From an uncultured Prevotellaceae bacterium (GTDB lineage Bacteria; Bacteroidota; Bacteroidia; Bacteroidales; Bacteroidaceae), in assembly GCA_937902455.1 (NCBI GenBank), contig CALELI010000073.1, positions 1 through 16,228 on the forward strand: a stretch of 16,228 nucleotides of DNA. Direction: 5' to 3'. The notes under the pieces were generated by a model that saw only the letters and a list, made by a program, of their open reading frames with translations, did no database searches and was not told the DNA's origin. Positions within the stretch are counted from its first letter, which is position 1. Each line of letters opens with the position of its first letter. A program made the position numbers and the translations under genes. Positions 6,963-14,162 of this stretch are shown in pieces.

Positions 6963-8518
6963 CTTGCTTTCTTTTCACTTAAACCCTCTTGGGTAAGAGG
7001 AACGAACTTAATCTTTCCATCCTTATCAAAATAAAGATATTCCGCACAAACACTTCGACGACATTGTCCACCAGGTTCCCCGTTCTGCATGTATGAACCG
7101 TCATGATAGATGTAGTACCACTGGTTCTTGAACTGAATGACAGAAGGATGAATGGTGAATCCATAATTGGCCGATGTACTTACAAACCCGCCGTATGTCC
7201 AAGGACCTTCGATGCTTGTGGCATACGAATATGCCATCTGCTCTGTCTGTACGCCTGGTGCATCACTTGCATATACATTATAATAAAGATTGCCACGTTT
7301 GAAGAGCCAAAGTCCTTCGGAATAGTTGCGCAATGGCACCTTCTTGATTTCTCCATCTAGTTCAATCATGTTCTTTTTCAGGCGAACCATGTAGCAGTCA
7401 CCATTGCCCCACGCCATCCAAGGAGTTCCGTCATCATCAATAAGAACAGTCGGGTCAATATCTGCATTGCCACGATGTGAGTCGGGCGTCATATCATCGG
7501 TGATAAGAGGTGTGCCATCCGCACGTGCCGGTTTGAAAGGGCCTGTTGGCAAATCGCTGACTGCTACGTCAATTGTGTGCTGACGATTATCCTTGCGGTC
7601 AAGTGTCACATAATAATAGAACTTGCCATTTGCCTCTACCACCTGACCAGCCCACGAGCCACCAGGCTGGGCATAGGGAAAATCAGCAGCAGAGAGGACG
7701 GGACCGTGTGACTTCCAGTGAATCATGTCTGTGCTTGAATAGCAGAACCAACGAGGCATATAGAACCATCCTCCAACTCCTGTGGCATCTTCACCTACGT
7801 AGGCATAGACCGTGTTGCCTACTATGGTAAAAGCAGGATCGGCGGTGAATCTGTCTGTAAACAGGGGATTCTGTCCTTCCAAACGTTCAAGTGGAGAACC
7901 TGAGATTTCAAGGTTGCGGATAGCGCCTTCGCGTACCTGTAGCGCATTTGGGAAACCACCAGGGAATCCGTGGCCCACAACCCAATTTGAGGCATTATGC
8001 CGCAATGCCTTCCCAGGATAAGTGAGTGTTTCTGTTTGTCCGTCAACGTTCAGCGAAAGTATCGATTGCTTTTTCTTCGTATCGTATGTAGCCTTAGCTT
8101 CCAGTGTGTACCAGCGGTCCTTGACCACCTTATTACCAGCCCAGAGACGATGGCCTTGCTCATTCTTGTCAATAACTTCCACGAAGAAACGTTGAACCGT
8201 ATTGTCAAAACCGAGGGAAATGTCGCCTGTTAGTGAATTCTTGCCTATCAGAAAACTGCCTTTCCCCTTTTTGCAGACAAAGACCTGTTCCGTGCCCAAA
8301 GTTCCGCATTTCACCTCCGCCTTCAATCGCCACTCTTTCTGCATATCTTGATAGAAGAGTGGATTCTTGTCGTCAATCTTGTATTCGCTGACATTCAGAC
8401 GTAACTCCTTGCCTGGTTCATAATCCTTTATGTTCCAATCTTGGAGGGTATATACTTTTTGTGCATAAGCGCAAGTTAGTGCAAGCGCGAATTGTAATGT
8501 GATAAATAGTTTCTTCAT
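6959..8518 (-). CDS. Glycoside hydrolase family 43 with N-terminal lectin-like domain
   Basis: The 519-residue protein has a signal peptide (AYA before Gln20), an N-terminal concanavalin/LamG-like beta-sandwich (about 55-207, ending IRNLEISG) and a C-terminal GH43 five-bladed propeller (about 215-510). The sandwich-first order is opposite to that of the XynB-type enzyme downstream. Candidate catalytic residues are Asp227 (FTADPAFTI), Asp355 (NADIDPTVLIDDDGTPW) and Glu401 (NYSEGLWLFKRG). Related GH43 subfamilies act on arabinose side chains or xylosyl and arabinosyl linkages in arabinoxylan or arabinan; the exact substrate is not deducible. The gene follows GH115 by 6 bp and overlaps the GH29 start by 4 bp, so all are translated from one mRNA. 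Two different GH43 architectures in one operon suggest complementary cuts on the same polymer. Confidence 0.9.
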   Translation of the reverse strand: MKKLFITLQFALALTCAYAQKVYTLQDWNIKDYEPGKELRLNVSEYKIDDKNPLFYQDMQKEWRLKAEVKCGTLGTEQVFVCKKGKGSFLIGKNSLTGDISLGFDNTVQRFFVEVIDKNEQGHRLWAGNKVVKDRWYTLEAKATYDTKKKQSILSLNVDGQTETLTYPGKALRHNASNWVVGHGFPGGFPNALQVREGAIRNLEISGSPLERLEGQNPLFTDRFTADPAFTIVGNTVYAYVGEDATGVGGWFYMPRWFCYSSTDMIHWKSHGPVLSAADFPYAQPGGSWAGQVVEANGKFYYYVTLDRKDNRQHTIDVAVSDLPTGPFKPARADGTPLITDDMTPDSHRGNADIDPTVLIDDDGTPWMAWGNGDCYMVRLKKNMIELDGEIKKVPLRNYSEGLWLFKRGNLYYNVYASDAPGVQTEQMAYSYATSIEGPWTYGGFVSTSANYGFTIHPSVIQFKNQWYYIYHDGSYMQNGEPGGQCRRSVCAEYLYFDKDGKIKFVPLTQEGLSEKKAR

Positions 8519-8524
8519 AATTGT

Positions 8525-10996
8525 TTATTCTTTGCCGTGATAGGATGGTTGTTCATTATCAGGATTAATGACTAATTTTTCAACTACGATTTCCGGGTCT
8601 ATCATCACAACTTTAACGGTATGATTGCCTGCTGTAGGTATGTCGAAATCGATGCTGAGCCATCGGATGTTGTCGAAAATCTCGCTACGCATCCGTTGAC
8701 GTGAGCCAGACAGATAGATGTCGCTTGCAGGTCGAGGTAGTGGTTTCAGCACCTTCGAACGTGCAATATTCTCTTTTGTATATTCGTTGAAAGTGTCCAC
8801 ATAACCTTGTCGCGCATCAATGGTCTGCATCTCGCCATCATCGACACGAACACCGATACGGAGTCCGCGTGCAGGGTTGACATCGTTGGTGGGCAAGATT
8901 CCCAGTGCCAGCTTCTGTTTGCCTGATTGTGAGAAGTGGATGTCATATTCCAATGTTGCACCATCACCCAAAGGACGGCTCTTTGCCGTAACGGGTTCAA
9001 TGCCCATATTGCCCTTGCCACGTCCCAGTCCTGGCAGAAACACCCAATGGGCATCATCTGTGGCTGTTCGGCGTGTGTAGTCATGAGCCATGATGGCTGT
9101 CTCGCTGGCGGTTATGCCAGTTTTGCCCAATGGCTGGGCCACCTGAGGCAGGGTATTTTCTTTTGGCATCGACCACATGCGGTAGCCAATGTGCTTGTCA
9201 AGCATCATGCCATACCACTTGCCTCCAGCAATGACCTTGTTATATTTGTCGGTCATCTGCTTGTCACGCTCAAAAAGCGTCTGCATTGTAATCGAATCAC
9301 CCAAAGTTGCCGCCAGATATATCTTCGCTACTCCAGCACTTGCCACAGCTGGGTATTCTACCAATTGATAGAAGGCATCCTGCATTTCCGCTGGCATCTT
9401 CTTGCTGAGTGAAAGGGCGCGTTTCTCCAGTTCATCCCAGCGGTTGAACATTCGCTGTGCCTCACCAGTCTCAACGCTGTAGATACCCACACGCTGTACC
9501 TCTGGCTTGCGCTCTAGATTCATATTTGAATATTCCGTAACGATGTCTGCAATTTCTCTTGCATATTCGCCGCCAAAGATGCTTCGTGCCCAATCTACCA
9601 TGTACTGGTCTATCTTGTCGGCAGGATAATCGTCAGGATTCCAGGCATAATGCATAATGAAGTCTATAGGCATTTCCTTTGGTTTGAGGTCGCCTACATT
9701 GATAATCCAGATACGGTCAATGCCCGTCTGGTATGCCAGATTCAGTTGCTCGCGAATCTTTGCGGCAGTCGTAGTATTTATCCACCGGTCATTCCAGGGT
9801 CCACCGTTCATGTCAATGTGGTAGTACATGCCCATGCCTCCTTTGCGTGCCTGTTCCTTCTCTGGTCCTGTGCGACGGATGTATCCCCAGTTGTTGTCGC
9901 AGAAGAGCAGGGTGACATCATCAGGAACTGTGAAACCAGCATCGTAATAGCGTTGCACCTCGGTGAAGATGGCCCACAATTGCGGAACCTCACTGGCAGG
10001 TTTCTTATACACACGTTCAATAATCTCGCGCTGACCATCCACCACATCTTTCAGCGTCTTCATATTGTCCTCATCATTGCCATTTCCCATTGCCACATCA
10101 CCGTCACCACGCATACCGATGGTGATCAGATTGTCGTATGCCTTGTTGCGCTCCAGCCCTTCTTCAAAGAATCTGTCAAGATTGGCCTTGTTTGTCGCAT
10201 AATCCCACGCACCTATACTGTCTTTACGATATACATACTCCTTGTGGGCACGCATCATCGGCTCATGATGGCTGGTACCCATGACGATGCCCATGTCGTC
10301 TGCCAACTGAGGCGAAAGTGGGTCATCTTCGTTGAAACGGCTGTCCCACATGGCGGGCCAGAAGTAGTTGGCTTTCAGACGGAGCATGAGTTCAAAGATG
10401 CGGGCGTATGCCTTGGAATTGATGCCTCCAAACAGGTTGTTACACCACGTGCCGAACGAAGGCCACTCATCGTTGATGAATATGCCGCGATATTTGACTT
10501 TAGGTTCACCATCCGTATAGATGCCGCTCTTGGCAAAGAGTTGCTCATGTTTCTGTATTGGTGCATCAGCCATCCAGTACCAGGGTGAGACTCCTATTTG
10601 TCTTGACAGTTCATAGATGCCATAGATGGTACCACGCTTGTCAGAACCCAGTATGACGAGCTTGCCTTTGTCCGTAAAAATCAAATACTGCTCCCATTTA
10701 CCCTGTAGTTCTTTCGATTGCAACTTATATTTCTTGGCCAGTTTGCTCTTCCCTATGGTGGCCACCACAACAGGTGCATTTGCGCTGCCGGTGACAGCTT
10801 TGAGGTCGTGACGCAGATTCTCTACAGCCATTTTTACCCCCTTCCAGTCGAGAGGGTCGTATGTAATGGTGTCCGATGTTCTTGTCAGTTCAATATCGGA
10901 TAGTGAGTGCCGCTTAAAGGTTACAAAATCTGTGGCATATGCTGCATTTGTGCACGCAGCTATCAAAAGTATGTTGATAATTGTTCTTGTCTTCAT
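8525..10996 (-). CDS. Glycoside hydrolase family 115, xylan alpha-1,2-glucuronidase
   Basis: The 823-residue protein has a signal peptide (cut near AYA, residue 21) and the length and motifs of GH115. An N-terminal alpha/beta domain contains GSDKRGTIYGIYELSRQIG. A TIM-barrel core contains KYRGIFINDEWPSFGTW (168-184), LRLKANYFWPAMW (205-217), GTSHHEPMMRA (240-250), GMRGDGDVAM and TLLFCDNNWGYIRR. These are followed by a helical region and a C-terminal beta-sandwich (VDTFNEYTKE... IRWLSIDFDIP... GNHTVKVVMIDPEIV). GH115 enzymes remove 4-O-methyl-D-glucuronic or glucuronic acid from internal xylose residues of glucuronoxylan, a key debranching step. It is the first gene of the hydrolase operon. 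No CAAAnnTA (reverse of TAnnTTTG) occurs in the 242 bp upstream, most of which is a mobile-element relic behind hipA, so the operon's promoter is unclear. Confidence 0.94.
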   Translation of the reverse strand: MKTRTIINILLIAACTNAAYATDFVTFKRHSLSDIELTRTSDTITYDPLDWKGVKMAVENLRHDLKAVTGSANAPVVVATIGKSKLAKKYKLQSKELQGKWEQYLIFTDKGKLVILGSDKRGTIYGIYELSRQIGVSPWYWMADAPIQKHEQLFAKSGIYTDGEPKVKYRGIFINDEWPSFGTWCNNLFGGINSKAYARIFELMLRLKANYFWPAMWDSRFNEDDPLSPQLADDMGIVMGTSHHEPMMRAHKEYVYRKDSIGAWDYATNKANLDRFFEEGLERNKAYDNLITIGMRGDGDVAMGNGNDEDNMKTLKDVVDGQREIIERVYKKPASEVPQLWAIFTEVQRYYDAGFTVPDDVTLLFCDNNWGYIRRTGPEKEQARKGGMGMYYHIDMNGGPWNDRWINTTTAAKIREQLNLAYQTGIDRIWIINVGDLKPKEMPIDFIMHYAWNPDDYPADKIDQYMVDWARSIFGGEYAREIADIVTEYSNMNLERKPEVQRVGIYSVETGEAQRMFNRWDELEKRALSLSKKMPAEMQDAFYQLVEYPAVASAGVAKIYLAATLGDSITMQTLFERDKQMTDKYNKVIAGGKWYGMMLDKHIGYRMWSMPKENTLPQVAQPLGKTGITASETAIMAHDYTRRTATDDAHWVFLPGLGRGKGNMGIEPVTAKSRPLGDGATLEYDIHFSQSGKQKLALGILPTNDVNPARGLRIGVRVDDGEMQTIDARQGYVDTFNEYTKENIARSKVLKPLPRPASDIYLSGSRQRMRSEIFDNIRWLSIDFDIPTAGNHTVKVVMIDPEIVVEKLVINPDNEQPSYHGKE

Positions 10997-11040
10997 ATTT
11001 GATTATTCAGCCTTTTGATGTTGGAAAGTTTCTTATTTAT

Positions 11041-11238
11041 GGTGGGTTCTATAAATTCATTTCAGGCGATTTTGAGATTTGTTTTGAGCAGATTGCTGCG
11101 CGGAGGAAGGGAGCAATGCGGGCATTGTGACCGACTGACAAACAGCAAGATGTCGAAAGAAATCCAAAAGCGGCGAAAAGTTTATTCTAACCCATTGTTA
11201 TGCTTGTTTATTAAAACGGTGAATTTTTAGAACCCACC
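11041..11238. mobile_element. 198-bp miniature inverted-repeat element at the hipA stop codon
   Basis: The ends GGTGGGTTCTATAAATTCA (11041-11059) and TGAATTTTTAGAACCCACC (11220-11238) are inverted repeats matching at 18 of 19 positions. They are flanked by a 4-bp direct repeat TTAT (11037-11040 and 11239-11242), as expected for a target-site duplication. The inside is also partly palindromic: the plus-strand left half TTGAGATTTG...CAGATTGCTG has a degenerate complement on the right, and the centre has the hairpin CAATGC-GG-GCATTG. No transposase fits in 198 bp, so this is a MITE-like element that would depend on a transposase encoded elsewhere. The right-hand TTAT contains the hipA stop codon. 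Similar sequence reappears at 16179. Confidence 0.8.
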
Positions 11239-12543
11239 TTATATATATAGCAGGAGCGTCTTGCTGATTGCCTCTATATGCTCTGGTCTTACCCCACAAT
11301 CTTTTGCTGTATCAGGCCAGGATGCTACTGTGGAGAGAACTTCCTCTATGATATGATTGGCATCGCGTATGCCGATGTTCTGTGCCACAGCCAACAAGTC
11401 CTCCCGAGCAAAGTCATCAGTCTTGCTATTGAGTGAAAGCTGGTGACGGCTTGTCCATCGTCCTGCAGGATTGTAGGAGTAGCATAAGTCATAAGCTGGG
11501 GCAAACGACCACTTGCCAGTCTTGTCCATGAGGAAAGAAAAGTTCTTGGTATGGTCATCATGGTTACGTGCAATGACGTTGAACACCATGCGGCGATACA
11601 ACTGCTCAAAGTCTTTGTAGTTCAGTCCCAATCGTCGTAATACGCCAAATAGTTCCTCGTATGAATGGCGCACGTCTCTGTCCAGATGGGCAATACCAGC
11701 CGCTGTCTGCATATGGATTTTCTCACCTGTTGATGTTCGGTCAAAGCGGCGCGTCATGAAGTGGTTGCAGTCACCTTCAGGCAATAGACGACACTCCGAC
11801 ATGCTGATGCCGCAGGCAGTAGCCATCTTGTAGTAGGCATATTCTATGTTTCCGATGCCTTGCGGATTATCGGTTATCTCATTATGCTCGCTATAAGTGC
11901 CTCCGTCGAACTTCAACAGCCAATATGAAAATCCTTCTGGTGCAGGAACCTGGCCAGAACGTACTTCTCCTGTTTCTTCTTTGTAGGCAATAATCGCCTT
12001 TGGTTTCGCGCCGCCTGCAGACGTTCCCACTTTAAGGATGTCGAGAGTCGACTTGTCGTTCTGCCGAATCAGTTCCTGAAATCTGCTCCGTTCCTTGAAG
12101 ATGGACTCAGACAAAGCCATCAGTTCCCGAAGGTAGAGTTCAGTCGATTCGTTAACACCTTCCACATTGGCAGCGGGTACAAACTCCAAAGCACCCATAG
12201 CCCGTTTTCCAACGTAGCACAGACGGTCGAGCGGAGTAATCATACCCTCCGTTTTACCTTGTTGCGCGAACCATTCCGTGATAAGTTGGCTACCAAACTT
12301 ATCGGGAAGGGCATCAGCTATCAAACCAGGAAGACCGATGAAACACTTTGTTCTAGCATTGGTGGGGAACGAGACGACGCCTCTGGTTCTTGCCAATGGC
12401 ATCATTAGTGGGGCGATATCTAAGCCTGACCTGCGGAAGCGGTCGTCAAACTGGAAATCCGCATAGCCTCTTTCATCATCCCACGACATGACTCCCACAA
12501 GGTTGCCCCACAGGTATATCTGTATTACTGGTATCTCTTCCAT
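11239..12543 (-). CDS. hipA: HipA-family serine/threonine kinase toxin
   Basis: The 434-residue protein has the full HipA architecture: an N-terminal couple domain (about 6-115, including GLPGLIADALPDKFG) and a C-terminal kinase domain. Visible motifs are the glycine-rich SAGGAKPKAII loop (175-185, Ser175 in the region autophosphorylated in HipA), Lys211 in YWLLKFD, the catalytic NHDDHTKNFSF segment (Asp329) and the metal-binding PAYDLCYS (Asp352). The E. coli homologue phosphorylates glutamyl-tRNA synthetase, halts growth and promotes persistence; other family members use other aminoacyl-tRNA synthetases. All key residues are present, so the protein is probably active. It starts 3 bp after hipB's stop codon, the usual antitoxin-first order. 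Its own stop codon lies inside the target duplication of a miniature element, which leaves the reading frame intact. Confidence 0.93.
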   Translation of the reverse strand: MEEIPVIQIYLWGNLVGVMSWDDERGYADFQFDDRFRRSGLDIAPLMMPLARTRGVVSFPTNARTKCFIGLPGLIADALPDKFGSQLITEWFAQQGKTEGMITPLDRLCYVGKRAMGALEFVPAANVEGVNESTELYLRELMALSESIFKERSRFQELIRQNDKSTLDILKVGTSAGGAKPKAIIAYKEETGEVRSGQVPAPEGFSYWLLKFDGGTYSEHNEITDNPQGIGNIEYAYYKMATACGISMSECRLLPEGDCNHFMTRRFDRTSTGEKIHMQTAAGIAHLDRDVRHSYEELFGVLRRLGLNYKDFEQLYRRMVFNVIARNHDDHTKNFSFLMDKTGKWSFAPAYDLCYSYNPAGRWTSRHQLSLNSKTDDFAREDLLAVAQNIGIRDANHIIEEVLSTVASWPDTAKDCGVRPEHIEAISKTLLLYI

Positions 12544-12546
12544 TGT

Positions 12547-12849
12547 TTAATCTTTCTTTGTTCTTACACGCTTTACCTGCTTGCCTTGCATTTTCAACAG
12601 TTCCATTGGCGATGGCTTCTGCTCTGGCACAAGCAAGTCTAGGTTTTCAAGCAATCCAAGCGTTCTCATGACACTGATTAGTAATGAGAGCGAAACAGAC
12701 TGCCCGCTTTCTATCTTGGCGATGGTACTTACTCCAACGCCTGACTCCGCAGCCAGTTCCTGCTGTTTAAGACCACTTGATATACGAGAAGCTTTTAGCC
12801 TCGTCCCAAGCTTGTTCAATATGGCTGTATCACTAAGTTCTGTCCACAT
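12547..12849 (-). CDS. hipB: HipB-like antitoxin, XRE-family helix-turn-helix protein
   Basis: The product is a 100-residue protein. Residues about 13-68 form a Cro/C1-type helix-turn-helix (LGTRLKASRISSGLKQQELA, then SGVGVSTIAKIESGQ) followed by LISVMRTLGLLENL, as in HipB. The lysine- and arginine-rich tail (KQVKRVRTKKD) may contact DNA or the toxin. HipB proteins bind HipA, block its activity and repress the hipBA promoter cooperatively. The gene precedes hipA by 3 bp. Its promoter region carries two copies of TGCAAAGATA overlapping -7 boxes, a plausible place for autorepression, although the E. coli-type TATCC-N8-GGATA operator is not seen. Confidence 0.9.
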   Translation of the reverse strand: MWTELSDTAILNKLGTRLKASRISSGLKQQELAAESGVGVSTIAKIESGQSVSLSLLISVMRTLGLLENLDLLVPEQKPSPMELLKMQGKQVKRVRTKKD

Positions 12850-12875
12850 ATTATCAAAGTCTTATGTATTTCGGT

Positions 12876-12912
12876 TGCAAAGATATAAATAAAAATTGTA
12901 AATGCAAAGATA
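12876..12912 (-). promoter_or_regulatory. hipBA promoter with duplicated TATCTTTGCA box
   Basis: On the minus strand two perfect TAnnTTTG boxes occur: TATCTTTG at 12885-12878 and again at 12912-12905. The TTG of the distal box (12907-12905) is 19 bp upstream of the proximal box and can serve as its -33 element. The proximal promoter would start transcription about 22-25 bp before the hipB ATG. The 10-bp unit repeats with a 27-bp offset. Confidence 0.65.
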
Positions 12913-12972
12913 AAATAAAAAATAGTATTATATCGTTGCATAAACAGTGGTTATGTTTATTTTTTTTGTATC

Positions 12973-13011
12973 AAAAAAGGCATCCTGCTATTTTCATTGT
13001 AGTTGAATGCC
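12973..13011 (-). terminator. Possible intrinsic terminator upstream of hipB
   Basis: On the minus strand GGCAT (13011-13007) pairs with ATGCC (12983-12979) and is followed directly by six T residues (12978-12973). The stem is only 5 bp and the loop is over 20 nt, so this is weak. If real, it would end transcripts coming through repeat copy B before the hipBA promoter. Confidence 0.35.
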
Positions 13012-13136
13012 CTTTCATTTGGAATAGATTTTTGAATGTTTTGACAGTCATCTGTTGAATGCTTGTTTCCTGTATTATAGTATAAGGCAATTCGCTCTAA
13101 TTAGTCACCCTTTAAAAAGATATTAAATATTTAAAT
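13012..13136. other. AT-rich intergenic sequence beside repeat copy B
   Basis: I see no gene, RNA or promoter here. The sequence is AT-rich, and just before copy B it shows loose similarity (runs of TATTTAA) to the sequence before copy A. Confidence 0.5.
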
Positions 13137-13362
13137 CACCCATTTAGAGTCCCGCTAATTATGCCTTCAACTACATGCCTGTCCCGACAGCAAAAGTAGT
13201 ACTGACTTCACAAGCTCTGAGGATTTGCTTTTAAACCGCACTTTCCGCCTTTATTCTGCTGTCAGCACATCTGCCTCGAACGCACTGTCAGTCAATAAAC
13301 AACGGTCGTTGGTTCACACTCGAACGGACGCTGTGTCTGAAAGATAACTATCTTCACACCGT
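13137..13362. repeat. 226-bp dispersed repeat, copy B
   Basis: This is a gapless match to 2730-2955 in the same orientation, with 11 mismatches in 226 bp; the final 89 bp (13274-13362) are identical. As at copy A, it occupies the gap between the 3' end of one minus-strand gene (here the membrane protein, whose stop is 30 bp away) and the 5' region of the next (here hipB). The sequence beyond 13362 diverges at once, which gives a sharp edge on this side. No terminal inverted repeats or flanking duplications were found, so it does not look like a simple transposon. Confidence 0.9.
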
Positions 13363-13391
13363 TACTGGTGCCTCGAATTACTGATGATCTG

Positions 13392-13925
13392 TTATTTCCG
13401 TGGTTTGATTTTTCGGAGGTCATAGGCAAGTTCTACTGCCATCACGGCAACCCAGAAGAGGAATGAGAGCCATTGCGACAGGTAGGAGACTTCCTGTGAA
13501 TCGCCCAGGGCAATGGCCAGTTCTACCATGGTCAATGCAATGGCTGACGTGATGGTGAGATTGACTATGTCGAGAATGAAACAGCGTACTCGCTTATAGA
13601 TGATGGGTGTTCTGAAACAGGGCTTTATGGCCCATGCCACGAAGAATGCAGTGATGAGCATTACGAGGCGCTGGATGTCATAGCCAATGTATGCCGTCTT
13701 TTCTACTGCTCTGAGGAACAGGCCATCTGAGTCCTTGAGGCTGACGATGTCCGGCAGGTATTCGTAGCTGTCGGCCACGAAGATGACGTCAAGGACTATG
13801 AATGCCAGAGCGCAGATGACTGCGATGCGCGACCTCAGGCGTATGCCCTTGGGATGGTTCGCCTCAAGGGCCTTCATGAATGAGGCCGATGTCTTGAGTA
13901 CTTTCCCTGCTTTTCCCATAGTCAT
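13392..13925 (-). CDS. Hypothetical small integral membrane protein
   Basis: The frame is open back to 14021, but a perfect -7 box (TAATTTTG, 13968-13961) lies inside the longer version. The start is therefore taken at the ATG at 13925 (or the one two codons later, 13919), giving about 177 residues. Four hydrophobic segments can be seen: RIAVICALAFIVLDVIFV, IQRLVMLITAFFVAWAI, FILDIVNLTITSAIALTMVE and LSFLFWVAVMAVELAYDL. The charged N-terminus (GKAGKVLKT) and C-terminus (DLRKIKPRK) suggest both face the cytoplasm. The layout recalls four-helix families of the DUF2975 kind, but I cannot assign it firmly and no function is claimed. It is divergent from the C-N hydrolase gene. Confidence 0.75.
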   Translation of the reverse strand: MTMGKAGKVLKTSASFMKALEANHPKGIRLRSRIAVICALAFIVLDVIFVADSYEYLPDIVSLKDSDGLFLRAVEKTAYIGYDIQRLVMLITAFFVAWAIKPCFRTPIIYKRVRCFILDIVNLTITSAIALTMVELAIALGDSQEVSYLSQWLSFLFWVAVMAVELAYDLRKIKPRK

Positions 13926-13960
13926 TGAATTGATAAGGTTTCCGACATTTAATCTGACTG

Positions 13961-13968
13961 CAAAATTA
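13961..13968 (-). promoter_or_regulatory. -7 box for the membrane protein gene
   Basis: TAATTTTG on the minus strand matches TAnnTTTG exactly. No clear TTG lies at the -33 position. Transcription would begin near 13957, about 30 bp before the ATG at 13925, which is the reason for preferring that start codon. Confidence 0.5.
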
Positions 13969-14095
13969 GCAAATAATCGGTATTTAATTGGCATGAACAG
14001 GTGGAAAAATTGTAAATTCACAGGACAAATTATAAAAAACGGTCATATTTCACAAAAAAGACACACGGTTCTGCGAGTAAAAGAAAAGATATTAG

Positions 14096-14103
14096 TATCT
14101 TTG
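14096..14103 (+). promoter_or_regulatory. -7 box for the lipoprotein C-N hydrolase gene
   Basis: TATCTTTG on the plus strand matches TAnnTTTG exactly. It is about 60 bp before the ATG at 14163 and diverges from the membrane protein promoter about 130 bp away. The -33 region (near CTGCGA) is weak. Confidence 0.55.
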
Positions 14104-14162
14104 CAAAATGATTGTTAATAAGACAATATCCCAATTTAATAACCAAAACTACAAGTAACACA

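Noticed and set aside
9650..10588. Plus-strand open frame of 312 codons
   Set aside because: It is entirely antisense to GH115 motifs and gives no recognisable protein.
11015..11230. Plus-strand 71-codon frame between GH115 and hipA
   Set aside because: It reads through the miniature inverted-repeat element and has no protein features.
13926..14021. N-terminal extension of the membrane protein to an ATG at 14021
   Set aside because: A perfect -7 promoter box lies inside the extension, and the ATG at 13925 follows at a normal distance.
14112..14162. Earlier ATG for the C-N hydrolase
   Set aside because: It would place 17 polar residues before a textbook lipoprotein signal and starts within ten bases of the promoter box.
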